Positions 22,447 through 34,100 of a stretch of DNA of 64,000 nt are shown one piece after another; the first letter of the stretch is position 1; each line of letters begins with the position of its first letter. Origin of the DNA: Panorpa germanica (Eukaryota; Arthropoda; Insecta; Mecoptera; Panorpidae). The translations under genes were made by a program, and so were the position numbers. A model generated the notes under the pieces. It saw only the letters and a list, made by a program, of their open reading frames with translations. It made no database searches and was not told the DNA's origin. The stretch spans positions 13,885,782 through 13,949,781 of the forward strand of contig OY783208.1 of NCBI GenBank assembly GCA_963678705.1, given 5' to 3'.

Positions 22447-25400
22447 ATGGATAAGACAACGGAAAGGAAGTTCAGAACTTGCTTTATAAGCAAGTGTCCA
22501 AATAATACTTCCAATGCACCAGAAAAAATATATATAGCTGTTCCAAGAAAAACAAGTGAAGCAAAAGCTGCGTGGTTTAAATGTGCAAATAAGAGGTTGC
22601 CAGAATCAAGTTCTTCATATTTTTGTTGCGAAGATCATTTTAATGTAAGGATGCACATAAATTTAATATATTTTATACATAATATATTTATTAAATCGTT
22701 CAAATGTTCTACATTTATTGAATTTAGCTGGAAGAAGATTCAGAAAATTATGTGAGACACAAGATGACAGGATGTCGTATTATAATAAAAAAGGGTGTAG
22801 TACCACATATTTTTGACACACACGTACTAAACCCATTTGAAGAGGAATTAAAAAGAAAACGATTAGTAGCAGATGCTCTTGAGGAATATAATGGAAATAT
22901 ATCCTCGCCTTTTGAATTAGGTAATGTCAAAGTAAGGTACGACATAATTACATTCGTGGATTAAAAATAAATTTCTCATGTATTATATAATTCTCTTTCA
23001 TATATCAAGAGTACAGAAGTGCACATACTTCAAAAGATGAGCCGGCAACTACTCTCCCTACAACAGGTACGATAAAACACTTCACTCATTTTTCTTTTTG
23101 TAATTATTTAATTCAGGGGCATCTTTTGTTTAATTCTTATAAAAAAAATTACTGCATTTCTGTATGTTTTGTGGCGCTTGTTCTATACTCAAAACATGTA
23201 CAAATTACTATTGAATATTCATTATACCACTTTTTAATTAGAATTAGACAATATTCTTGGTTAAAGTTGACCAATAAATGTGAAATATGCCATTTATATA
23301 TGACGCCACTTATATATGGAACAATGTCGTATTATTTATAACCTCAAATTTTAAATTTGAACTTTAACCATTAATATTGTTTATTTCTAATTAAAAAGTG
23401 GTATAAAGACAATTATGTAGAAATTTGCACATGTTTTAAGTATAGAACAAGCGCCACAAAACATACGAAAATGCAGTAATTTTTTCATAAGAATCAAAAC
23501 TAAATAATTACCTTTTTGTAAATTTTTACTAAGAGTCTAAAAATAGTAAAGTACTTTCACCATTGTCGTAAGTGTAAAGCTGCAATTTATGTAGTAAACG
23601 CGCTAGCAAATCATATTTAATAAAAAATAGCATGAAATATAAACAAATTTATATTTAGAAATATGTGGTTTAAGGACATGGAAATGTAACAGATTATTCA
23701 GCTTAATGCAGACTAATGCAGATAAGGATTCTAACTAAATTAAACATAAACAGAAATAATAAAGTATACTTTCTATACATTGGATTTTATTTTTGTTAAG
23801 AAACTACTAATAACATTAAAAAGATAACCGAATTAATAACCAACTGTTAATTAAGTAAATTTCTATACCATAACAGTTTGTTTTCATTGTTTTAATTTCG
23901 TTGTATTGATGAATGAACGACTTTTCACACTCAACACAATAATATGGGTTTAATTTTAAATATGTGCTTTTATGCATTTGATTGAAATTACTACTAAATT
24001 ATTATACAACAAAAACTACAAGTAAATTGATTTTGAATAAAATAGAATGTATCTGATACATAACTGTTCATTAACTAAATATTTTTGTTTTAAATGTGTA
24101 TTTTTGTTACTCTAATTTATTTAAATTGAGGAACAGTTATTATATTTATCGCGTCGAAGAACTGCGTTTCTTATATATTTCATTTAAATTAATTGATTTT
24201 TATTTAGAAATGTGTTTTAAAAATCCACTATGTAAAAACACAAAAACAGTTTCTTATCTGAGTTTATCGTTTTTTGATTCCAAATTTATCAAACATCGAA
24301 ATGTTTTATTATACTTCTTGTATGAAATCAATATTGAGTTATATATATTATTACGAAGATTTAAATGTTTCAATCTATAAAATGTATTGTGACATATCGT
24401 ACAAATATTTGGCGCATATTGACTTGCTTTTGCAATCATTTTATTACAGATGTCTTAAGAAAATAGCCGTACTTTGGGCATTTTTGTTTCCGTGTTTTGG
24501 TTGTTTTAGTCTTTTTGCCTAAATATTTCAATTTCAATTACAAAATGTTACACATAAATTAAATTTTTGCACTTTTAACTTTGTTTTACTTGTATTTCTA
24601 TCACCACATTTATAGTTTGAGCGTACTTTGTGCACATTATGTGCATTTTTTCACATTATTCACACTTTCTCAGATTTAGACAGGCAGCAGAACTGAATTC
24701 TTCTTAAATGAAAGATCAGATCATTTTAATATTGGTGTTTAGTCGTTATTTCAGTGAACAATGTGTATTAATAAATGTGTTGGACCGAGAAAGACTAAGG
24801 AATATTGTAAAGCCGTCAGATGGAACCATAATTATACCATATTTTAATAGGCACTAGTCCATCTAATCTATAAGCAGTAAAGATGAATAATAATAAGCGT
24901 AGTTAATATGAAATCGGATTGCAATCGATTGGGAACATTGAGTGTTCCTGTTGACATAGGCAGCTGTGTGCACTCATATGCTGATTTGCATTTTTAAGCA
25001 TTCTAAGTAGTCTCTTTTACATACTAGTCTTTAGCACAACTTGAACATAAAAATCAGATATAAATCTATATTTCATTTTATTTTTTACAAAAATGAATGG
25101 TCATTATTGGATAACGATATACGACAATGCAGTATTTTTTTTTACAAGTTTCAAAACAAAAAAATGAAGTAATATTTAATAAATTAATTGAATCTCATTT
25201 CAATTTTATTATTATGTTACAGAACAGAATTATTATATAACTTCTACTCATTCGGATGCAACGCCTTTAAATACTTTGCCGTCAAGATACTATATTCCTC
25301 AGAAAATAGCAACAAGGTCAATTGGCATTCAGGTGAAGCCTCAAATGAAAAGTAAAGGAACTACATTTAAGCCCTCTGTTGCCGATAAAAATTTAGCGCC

Positions 25401-25557
25401 AATAAAGTGGAAAAGAACTCGTGATGCAGCTACATCACCAATAAGATTCCCTACATATAAGTATTCTCCAGAAACTTCAAACTGTTCTGAAGTAATATCA
25501 TCAGATGGATTTGTAATGTCCGAGCATAGCACAAACAGTTCAGAATCTGATGACTAA
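22447..25557 (+). CDS. THAP-domain protein, copy A (four exons, 260 aa)
   Basis: My exon model is 22447-22644, 22728-22920, 23010-23066 and 25223-25557. The introns are 83, 89 and 2156 bases, start with GTAAGG, GTAATG and GTACGA, end in AG and fall in phases 0, 1 and 1. The joined frame is open. Residues 1-100 form a THAP zinc-dependent DNA-binding domain: CFISKCPNNT supplies the first Cys pair, a conserved Pro and Trp (AAWFKCANK) follow, CCEDHF gives the last Cys/His, and GVVPHIF stands for the AVPTIF box. Next come the motif KRKRLVADALEEY and a tail with SIGIQVKPQ, a Ser-Pro-rich segment and SEHSTNSSESDD before TAA. THAP proteins bind DNA as regulators or as transposase parts. No transposase domain is seen. 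The start was chosen at the ATG that matches copy B in exon length. Confidence 0.72.
23130..23505. mobile_element. Palindromic MITE in intron 3 of THAP copy A
   Basis: The ends are inverted copies of each other over more than 150 bases. The left arm reads AAATTACTGCATTTCTGTATG, TTTTGTGGCGCTTGTTCTA and ACCACTTTTTAATTAGAA. The right arm is the reverse complement, ending GAAAATGCAGTAATTTTTT. There is no coding capacity. Related copies lie at 26155-26860, 29760-30120, 33480-33815, 41690-41990 and 49840-50000. Confidence 0.8.
23830..24470 (-). pseudogene. C2H2 zinc-finger fragments, antisense in THAP A intron
   Basis: The minus strand reads APNICTICHNTFYRLKHLN near 24420 and NPYYCVECEKSFIHQ near 23935. 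These are single zinc-finger units with the spacing of the array at 19.3 kb, interrupted by stops. A homologous stretch sits in the same intron of copy B (about 29220-29600), so the fragments were there before the A/B duplication. Confidence 0.6.
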
Positions 25558-25976
25558 CTTGTTGGTGAAGTTATAAAAGAGAAGAATCAACTGTTAAAAG
25601 AAAGTGGAAAACAAGTTACTATAAACCCAAAAATTAATAATAAATTTTCTATCATGAAGTTTTTCTATTATATTTCTGGCAAGCAAGTTCAAAAATGTCA
25701 TTAAACTGATGAATATCTTCAAATACGGGAGTGAGTTCTGACATCTGATATTTTATAGCTAAGTATGTCAAGGCTTGCCCGTTTAAAAAGTTGTTTTCAT
25801 ACTTTCAATACAGTCATAGAAATCGTAGGAATGCGATTTTAACAACAAAGTTTATTTTCAGAATATCCGAATCACATTAATCAAATTATCGGTCATCAGA
25901 TACACAATTTTGAAGATGTTCAGTATCTGAATTATGACAATTTTGATTTTTCAGACGTAAATTTAGAAATAAATGT
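25558..25976 (+). other. Downstream conserved exons of THAP copy A (after the stop)
   Basis: Beyond the TAA the sequence stays alignable with the reading frame of copy C (DD[stop]LVGEVIKEK against DDEYVGKVIKKK). A small piece ending in a GTGAGT donor (about 25684-25727) and a piece at 25862-25975 (YPNHINQII ... FEDVQYLNYDNF, donor GTAAGT) match exon-like pieces of copies B and C. They look like exons of a longer ancestral protein that now fall in the 3' untranslated region or are dead. Confidence 0.5.
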
Positions 25977-26154
25977 AAGTTACAAGTATCAAATTTTAAA
26001 ATAATAATTTTCATATTTGAGAGTAACAGCCGACACTGTAAAATGTACGGGGCCCCGAAAGTTTTCTTTTATATTTTGTGATTATTTGCTTTGGTAATCA
26101 ATTATAATAAGACTGATATGGAATTTAAGGTAATTATTAGATGCGACTATCCTC

Positions 26155-26860
26155 TTTTGTTTTCACTTTGTAAAAAAAACTACTGCATTTTTGTATGTTT
26201 TATTATGCTTATTGTATTCTCAAAACATGTCAAAATCACTACGTAATATTTATTTTACCACTTTTAATTAAGAAATAGGAGATATTGAGGGTTAAAGTTG
26301 ACCAAAAAATGTGAAATTTGACATTATTTAACGCATAATTTCGTTACTATTAGCCAGTGTAATACTTACTTCCCAAGATTCCAAAAAATTATAAATATAT
26401 GTGATGGGTTTGAGAATATGATAAAATAAATTAACAAAAGGTTTAAATATATTGACATATTTAAATAGAATTAACATGTAAAATAAAATATTTAGAGTGA
26501 GAAAATTTTTTTGTTATAAGAAAAGGCAGTTTTGGTATAAATAAAGCGCCTATTCTTATAACAAAAAAATGTTTCTCATTCTAAATACTTAATTTTACGT
26601 TTCATAGAACATTTGGTTTGAATCTAAATAAGCCAGTATTAAACAAAAAATCTGTCAATTGATACACATAACAGTGGTGACATAACCTCAATTTTGAAAT
26701 TTCAACTTTAACTCTTAATATCTCCTATTTATTAATTAAAAGTGGTAAAATAATTATTACGTAGTGATTTTGACATGTTTTGAGAATACAATAAGCATAA
26801 TAAAACATACAAAAATGCAGTAGTTTTTTTTGCAAAGTGAAAACAAAAGAGGATAGTCGC
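26155..26860. mobile_element. Palindromic MITE copy carrying an inserted second element
   Basis: The arms at about 26155-26340 and 26690-26860 are inverted copies of the family at 23130-23505. They are split by an insertion of about 350 bases (26340-26690). The insert contains its own hairpin (about 26488-26592) around TTTTTTTGTTATAAGAA and TTCTTATAACAAAAAAA. Confidence 0.7.
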
Positions 26861-27079
26861 ATTTAATAATTACCGAATTTAATTCTAATAATAATAATAA
26901 TATCTAATGGTAGTTAAGATTTGTTAGTATGTTATAAAACAAAATACTATTTATCGATTAGTGAAATTAATGTATTGTAATCATTTACATATTTATTTGA
27001 TTGAAGCATATAGAAGCTAACCTTAAGTACAATTATTACAATAATTACTTTCTTTCTTAATAAATATATTTTTTAATTT

Positions 27080-27345
27080 TAAATGAATTTTATTCTTGAG
27101 TTTTCTCACATTTTTCTTCAATTTTTAAGTGTCGATTTTTTAATTGTTAATTGAAATAGATGTTAATAAATGTGTAATAATGGCGTTTTTATTTTATTAA
27201 ATATCGAAATATTGATGGAGATATAGAAATTAAAAATTTGAACTGTAGTTTAGTGTGCAAATTTCAGTCATATTTATGACGTAGCATGTCGCACTATTTA
27301 GGTTTAGGTCAATGCTGTGGTAATGTTTGGTAGTCCTGTGTATCT
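27080..27345. repeat. Decayed half copy of the GGGCTTGTGTCCT element
   Basis: It has the internal words of the family described at 32415-33037 (GTCGATTTTTTAATTG, GTTAATAAATGTGTA, TTGATGGAGATATAG, GTAATGTTTGGTAG) but no clear terminus. Confidence 0.55.
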
Positions 27346-27362
27346 AACACGTGCGTTATGCA

Positions 27363-27900
27363 GCGTTCTCACGGAGCCACCGTGTAAATCTATCGTCAGA
27401 ATCGACCCGTAAGAAGCTACCATTCCGTCCGATCCATCAACAGTTGAATGGTTGAATAAAAGTTTGATCCAGTCAACCTTGTCGTTCAACTAGCATGGGA
27501 TCCCCGGCATTACTACTTTATTATAATGCATTTGACAGATGATACAGTGTTTTCGCTTTATATTCTTATAAAAAGAGTTTTAGATAAAAAGAATAAGATA
27601 AGAAGAAAAAATCTAGAATAATTTATATAAATATGTATAAATAAATAAATTATCTATTAAATACATTTTTGTTCAGGCATCATAAAATAGTTTCTTTATT
27701 GCAATGTAGTGCTCTAGCGTAAGTTTCTTTACTAATGTTTCAGGTACACCCAATTTATGTCTTCTCAAAATCCATTGCCGGACCGAATAACGGCCCTTGT
27801 TACGTTTCTTCTCCATATTAGATAACATTATTTTTAATTCTTCTTAGTAGAAGTGCTAATTAATGTATTACTGTTTCTCAACTGCATTCACCGGTATTTT
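27363..27900 (-). mobile_element. PIF/Harbinger fragment
   Basis: The left edge has GCGTTCTCACGG, which matches the inverted end GTGTTCTCACGGGGCGA of the complete element at 42213-42930. The interior carries the start of a Harbinger transposase on the minus strand (27673-27816), alignable base for base with the plus-strand remnant inside 42213-42930. The right edge is unclear because another repeat starts at 27913. Confidence 0.6.
27673..27816 (-). CDS. Harbinger transposase N-terminal fragment, 47 codons
   Basis: A small open frame from ATG (27816) to TGA (27673) encodes a very basic peptide with KKRNKGRYSVRQWILRRHKLG followed by an ETLVKKLTLE segment. It fits the R-rich start of PIF/Harbinger transposases (the ...RR.W.R.W..RR...G....L..EL pattern). 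The DDE catalytic part is missing, so it cannot be active. It is unlikely to be a separate gene. Confidence 0.55.
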   Translation of the reverse strand: MEKKRNKGRYSVRQWILRRHKLGVPETLVKKLTLEHYIAIKKLFYDA

Positions 27901-27912
27901 AATTTCTTCTTC

Positions 27913-28220
27913 AATGGGCTTGTGTCCTCATTTTTTAGTGGTCGATTTTTCAATTATTGATTAAAATTGATGTTAATAAATGTGTATTGGCGTGTCTCTT
28001 TTATTAAATATCTAAATGTTGACGGAGATATAGTAATTAAAAATTTGAATTGTAGTTTTAGCGCTAGAGATGTCAGCTATTTGTATTACGTGAAAAGTAT
28101 AGGTCACTTATTTGTTGATTAGGTCAGTGTTCTGGTAATGTTTTGTAGCTATTGTAGCTTTTGTAAATATTCAAGTCAAGTCAAAGAATATAGACTTCCT
28201 ACTTTTGAGACACTCTGTAT
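27913..28220. repeat. Left half of the GGGCTTGTGTCCT element
   Basis: It begins AATGGGCTTGTGTCCTCATT and keeps the family order as far as AGGTCAGTGTTCTGGTAATG. The right half is absent. It is followed by ACTTTTGAGACACTCTGTATA, which resembles a mariner-like element end. Confidence 0.75.
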
Positions 28221-28519
28221 ATTAATTTTTAAAAAAAATTGATAATTAAAATAATAAATTTATAATTTTAGTTGTATTTATTATTTAACCTTTAACTATT
28301 TTAATGTATTCTCTATTTATTTTTTTGCTATTTAAATCAAATTGAAGTGATTCTACCGCGTTTTCCCTTTTCATGACAAATCACAATCATAAAAGGCGCT
28401 CAACCTCGTATACTCTTCCCCTCTATTTTATCCTCTTGCTTTAACACTGTCAGACAGACAGTACTACAGCCAATTAAAGCTTTATTATTTCTCGAAATTG
28501 CTGTAAATAATATTTGACA

Positions 28520-28523
<4 letters not shown>

Positions 28524-28566
<43 letters not shown>
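28524..28566. repeat. (TA)n microsatellite
   Basis: A pure TA tract a few dozen bases upstream of the start of THAP copy B. Confidence 0.95.
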
Positions 28567-28568
<2 letters not shown>

Positions 28569-28596
28569 GAAGAAATTTATATTATTGAATATTGTT

Positions 28597-31317
28597 ATGG
28601 AAGGCATAGCGAATAGTGTGAAAACACCATGCTTTGTAGATTGGTGTCCAAATAATACTCTTACTGCGCCTGAAAAAATATATTTACCTGTACCAAGAAA
28701 AAAAAGTGATTTGAAAGCCGAGTGGTTTAAATTTGCAAATAAGAATATGCCAGAATCTACCACCCCATATTATTGTTGTGAAGACCATTTTAATGTAATT
28801 AAATAGTTAAGCATATACGTAAATTTATAATATTTCACACATGATATATTTAATAATCTGTGAAATAATATTTATTATGTTCTACATTTATTTACTTTAG
28901 TTAGAAGAAGATGCAGAAAATTATGTAAGACACAAGTTGACAGGATGCAGAATTGTATTGAAAAAGAATGTTATACCACATCTTTCGGACTGTCGATCTA
29001 ATGATGAGCAGGAAGTGAAAAGACAACGTTTGGTAAAAGATGCTTTAGAAGAATATGATCAAAAAATATCCTTGTCTTCTCAATCAGGTAATGGAGATAC
29101 AAGGTGTCATATTCTTTATTTAGTGGTAATGCATTTCTCATGCGTTATAATCTCAATTTTCAGAAATCAAGAGTAGACAAGGTATCCAAACTTTTCCTTC
29201 AACAGTTACAGGTGCTATAAAATTCTTATATATTTCATTTAAATCAATTGATTTTTATTTAGATGTGTTTTAAAAGTAAACTTGAGAAAGCGGAAATGAC
29301 TTGTGACATTTATAAAGAAAAAGTTAGTTTCATATCTAAATGCATCTTTTTACATTCCAAATATTAAGCAATCATCTAAATTATTTATTATATTTGTTGT
29401 ATGAAATGAATTTTGAATACGATTGCGTATGTTATTAATTATTATGATGATTTAAATATTTCAATCTTTAAAACGTATTGTGACATGACGTACCATTATT
29501 TGGTACACTTCTTTCACTTCTACATATTTAAATCTATGAAAATTTAATTGAATTGCCTTTGCAACCATTTTATTACAGACGTCACTTGAAAATAGGCGTA
29601 CTTTGTACATTTTTTGATTATTTATTTTGGCTTTAGTTGCTTAGCCTTTTAGTCTTAATCTTTCAATTTCAATTACAAAATATTACACATAAATTTTAAA
29701 TTACATTACACCTGAATGAAATTTTGGTAATTATTTGATGTTACAATTTTGTTTCGAATCTCAAAAGAAAACTACTCCACTTGTCTATATTTTATGGCGC
29801 TTTTAATATAGTCAAAACATGTACAAACTTCTTTGTAATATTCATTATACCACTTTTTATTAAAAAATTGACAGTATTTGTGGTTAAAGTTGACCAATAA
29901 ATGTGAAATATGACATTTATATTTGAAGCCTCATATATGGAACAATGTCGTATTATTTCTAACCTCAAATTGGAAATTTCAACTATAACGGGTAATATTG
30001 TATATTTCTAAATAAAAAGTAGTATAATGTATATTACATAGTGATTTTTAGATGTTTTGGGTATGCAATCTCCATAAAGCATACGATAATGCAGTAGTTT
30101 TTCTTTATAAGTTGCAAAACTAAAAGTGACTTACACTTTTAAGTATATTTCAGTTATACTTTTATTTGTTTGTCCATTATAAATTGCACAACACATTTAG
30201 TCAAATTACTTCTCACATCTGAAATCAAATATAAATCATTCACAAGTTGATAGGTATTTTTATTAATAATATTGATATTGAGTAATGCATATATCTGACT
30301 CTATTTTTGCTCAACATATTTGATCAAGAGTACCTTCTTCACCATCATTATAGTTGGGAGTATACTTTGAATTCTCAAATAATTCAATAAAATCAAGCTT
30401 TTGGCATTCAACGCAATTTTTAAATGTGTTTCTTGTTTATACAGAGAAGTACTTTAGATATAAAATGGTTTTCACATTCACACTTTCTCGGATTTAGAAT
30501 GACAGGGGAACTGAATTCTTCTCAAATGAAAGATCAGATCATTTTTATTTATTTTTTCTAATTTAGGAGTTTAGTTGTTTTTACATTGTACAGTTTTACA
30601 ATATTTACTAATAATGGACGGACCGTGAACGGACTAAGGAATAATAGTAAAGCTGTTAAGAAAAGCTACCTTTAGTGCTCCGATCACTTCCAACATTGTC
30701 GAAACTCCTCTGGGGGCCTGGTCTATTTCGTATTTTGTGCACATCTCTACAAGTGCATTAAGCATTCTAAATAGTTACCTTTTATAATATTTTTTAGCAA
30801 AACTAAACATAAAGTCAGAAATAAATCTATACTTCATTTTATTTTTTACAAAAATTAATGGTCATTATTGGATAATGATATTTGAAAATGCAGTTTTACA
30901 AGTTTCAAAACAAAAAATGAAGGTATATCGAATAATTAATAAATCAATTTAATCTCATTTCATTTTTATTAACATATTACAGATCATAATTATTATGCGA
31001 CTTTACCTTATTCGGATGCAACGCCTCTAAATACTTTGCCGTCAAGATACTGTCTTCCTCAGAAAATAGCAACAAGAACAATTGGCATTCAAGTCAAGCC
31101 TCAAGTTAAAAGTAAAGGAACAACATTTAAGCCCTCTGTTGCCGATAAAAATTTAGCGCCAATAAAGTGGAAAAGAACTCGTGATGCAGCTACATCACCA
31201 AAAAGATTCACTACATATAAGTTTTCTCCAGAAACGTCAAACTGTTCTGAAGTAATATCATCAGATGGATATGTGATGTCCGAGCATAGCACAAACAGTT
31301 CAGAATCTGATGACTAA
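28597..31317 (+). CDS. THAP-domain protein, copy B (four exons, 255 aa)
   Basis: My exon model is 28597-28794, 28901-29087, 29164-29211 and 30983-31317, with phases 0, 1 and 1 as in copy A. The first and last exons are exactly as long as in A (198 and 335 bases). The joined frame is open. The THAP features are CFVDWCPNNT, AEWFKFANK, CCEDHF and NVIPHLSD. The motif KRQRLVKDALEEY and the tail with TIGIQVKPQ, KWKRTRDAATSP and SEHSTNSSESDD follow. Exon 3 uses the acceptor TTTTCAG at 29163; a site 8 bases later would give a stop. The last exon is almost identical to that of A at the protein level. That suggests recent duplication or gene conversion, or constraint. Confidence 0.7.
29760..30120. mobile_element. 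Palindromic MITE in intron 3 of THAP copy B
   Basis: Same family as 23130-23505 and in the equivalent intron. The arms carry TACTCCACTTGTC / ATGCAGTAGTTTTTC and TTATACCACTTTTTATTAAA with its inverse. It appears to have been copied with the surrounding duplication. Confidence 0.7.
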
Positions 31318-31800
31318 CTTGTTGGTGAAGTTATAAAAGAGATGAATCAACGGTTAAAAGGTACTAGAGAGCAAGTTAGGATATATCTTATATAAAATTA
31401 ATAACATTATTCTATCATGAAAGTTTTTCTATTATATTTCTTGCAAGTAGGTTCAAAATGTTAAAGTTAGTAAATACAAAAATGTCATCCAACTGATGAA
31501 TGTCTTCGAATACGAGGGTGAGTTCTGATATCTGATATTTTATCATATTAAGCTAAGTATGTCAAGTCCTGCCCGGTCAAAAAGTTTACTCTATGCATTT
31601 AACAAAGTTTATTTTTATTTCAGAATATTCGAATCATTTTAATCATATTCGATCCAGCCACAGATAAAACATTTTAGCATGAAACTTTCACGCCAGACCA
31701 GAATTTTAAAAATGTTCAATATCTTGATTATGGCAATGTCGGTAGTAATTATTCTTTAGACCTAATTCAATAAAAAAATGTTAGTTGCAAGTATCAAATT
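31318..31800 (+). other. Downstream conserved pieces of THAP copy B (after the stop)
   Basis: The TAA at the end of the frame is followed by LVGEVIKE-like codons, as in copy A. An exon-like piece with a GTGAGT donor lies at about 31468-31515, and a decayed counterpart of the last exon at 31623-31790, which contains stops. These are remnants of a longer ancestral gene. Confidence 0.45.
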
Positions 31801-32414
31801 TTATTCAGGTTTTTTTTTTGGATTTTTGCTCATAACTCGAATACGCTGCAATAGCAATGTGAACTATAGGCCTAAATCTATGTAAGGAGGCGGTATTCGC
31901 ACATGTCTAGTACATTGTTTTTTTTGTAGCTATAAGATTTCACAAGTGACAGTGGGGTTTTTACAAATATTTTCTGATTCTCAGTCAATTTTATATGGAG
32001 AATGTTTAAAATAGCGTAAAACGACTTATTTTATCAATATTATTATTTTTATATTTAAGTGTGTTAGAGGCGCATTAAGAAAGATACCGTAAAATTTACG
32101 GGACCGTCAAAGGTTTCTTTTATATGGTGCGTATAATGCTTAGTAATTAATTATAACAAGACTGATATGAAAATTAATGATTTTCGTGAAATATATATTA
32201 CATACTTTTTTTCTTAATAATTACATTTTTATATATAGTTTGTACCCCAAAAATGAAATATATTTTTGAACTTTAAATTAATTTTATTTTTGATATTTCT
32301 CTTTCAAATGCATTTATTATTTGGATTATTTGGTTACAAATGTTGCACGAAGCAACAAATTCTGTTTAATATTTTTGTGGTTTCGAACAAAAATTTTACT
32401 GTTTAAATGATCTT

Positions 32415-33037
32415 AATGGACTTGTGTCCTCATTTTTTAGTGTTCGATTTCTCAATTGTTGATTTAAATTGATGATAATAAATGTGTATTGGCGTGTCTA
32501 TTTTATTAAATATCTAAATATTGACGGAGATATAGCAATTAAAAGTTTGAATTGTAGTTTTAGCGCTAGAAATGGTCGGCCATATTTGTATGACGTGAAA
32601 TGCATTTTCACGTCTGTTATATGTTCAGTAGGTCAGTGTTGTGGTAATGTTCTGTAGCTGTTGGTAGTCAAATAATCAAGTCAAGTCAAAGAATAATAAG
32701 TTTTTATTTTATTTAACCCTGCTAAGGCAGACATAATATTGAAATTTTATTGTTCCTTGAAATATCTGTAAATAATATTTGATATTTTGATATATATATA
32801 CACATAGCAGAGATTTACGATCTGTAAGGTTGGTAAGGTTACATAAGGATTGTGATGTCACATGCACTTGGAATGCCTTTAATAATTAAAAAGACAAAAT
32901 GACTTTTTTAATGGTTAATATCTCTTAACATATAATGAGTTATTAAAAAATAATTGAACATTTGAGGTTCTAGTAACCCACTTTATCAATATATAGTACA
33001 CTTTTATCGAAATTAAGACATAGGACACAAGCCCATT
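32415..33037. mobile_element. Complete non-autonomous element with GGGCTTGTGTCCT ends
   Basis: The left end AATGGACTTGTGTCCTCATT pairs with the right end AGGACACAAGCCCATT. It is about 620 bases long and non-coding. Other copies: 45105-45741 (complete), 27913-28220 (left half), 27080-27345 (decayed), 47539-48127 (inverted, right end missing) and 49130-49838 (rearranged). The class is unknown; no clear target duplication was found. Confidence 0.8.
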
Positions 33038-33059
33038 GAGTCACAAGAAAATGGTCTAA

Positions 33060-33240
33060 TGGTCTTCTTCGTAAATGCACGTCTTTAGGTCGCTTTAACA
33101 GATAAATGTATGTTCTTATGTTCTTTTTAATGAGATGAAGTGGTAAACTTCTATCACATTCGTTGCAGAAAAATAGTTTTAAACCTAAATGTGATTTTTA
33201 ATGTGGTTCTAAATTAGATGAACGATTAAATCAATACATA
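33060..33240 (-). pseudogene. C2H2 zinc-finger scrap
   Basis: The minus strand reads FFCNECDRSLPLH, preceded by a KTH-like linker with stops. One finger only, related to the array at 19.3 kb. Confidence 0.45.
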
Positions 33241-33289
33241 AATCAGTGAATATTCAATCTCAATCGAAAATTTCAATCAAGAATCGAAA

Positions 33290-34100
33290 TGGTTACAAGC
33301 TTTATCATGTGGCATTAACTTTAAATTGCATTTTCTACAATTTACTGTTCTCCATTTCATGCACACTAAAAACATGGAAATTTAATATTATTCAAAATTA
33401 ATTAAAACAAAATAGTATTTTCTGTCACAATTAGCCCAATTTAATTTTAGTACTATTGGTACTATTTGAACATTAGGTGAAAAGTTCTGTTATGAGCATC
33501 TTAAGTAAAAAATCATTGGGCTATTGTTAATTTTGGTAATTATTTTACTCAGTGCTTTCTATTTAAAAATAGACAATATTAACTAGTAAAGTTGACATTT
33601 CTAATTTACAGTTAAAAATAAAATGACAATGTTTCATATACAAGTCAAAATGGCGTTGTACTTTACATTTATTGTTCAACTTTAACCAGGACTATTGCTT
33701 ATTACTTAATAAAACATGATATAATAATTATTACGCAGTCATTAGGTATGACTATATTCAAAGCACCATAAAACACAAATGCAGTAGTTTCTTTTAGAGC
33801 TTCAAAACAAAAAATGCCAGGAGTATTAAATACATTTTGACAGATCATTGTAAAAGTTAAATTAATATTTTTCCGAAAAAAAAAACTAGGTATATTCTTC
33901 TAGATATCTAAGAGTGGAGTATGCAATAATATAGGTAAGTATTATTACATTTTAATTTTAATTGAAATGTTGTGTAAGGTATTTCGTATTTATTATACTT
34001 TTATGAATAATGCACAAAACAATTAATCATAAATAAGCTAGTAATTTACAACATTCCCTAGAATGCTTATTTTCGTTTTAATTCTATTTTTATTATTCAA
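33290..34100. repeat. Duplicated segment, partner at 41430-42212 plus 42931-43010
   Basis: About 800 bases align in the same orientation with DNA just upstream of THAP copy C. Shared words include CTGTTCTCCATTTCAT, AAAATAGTATTTTC, ATATTCTTCTAGATATCTAAGAGT and GAGTATGCAATAATATAGGTAA. It includes a palindromic MITE copy (33480-33815). At the partner locus a PIF/Harbinger element is inserted. This copy lacks it and shows the empty site near 33984. Confidence 0.75.
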
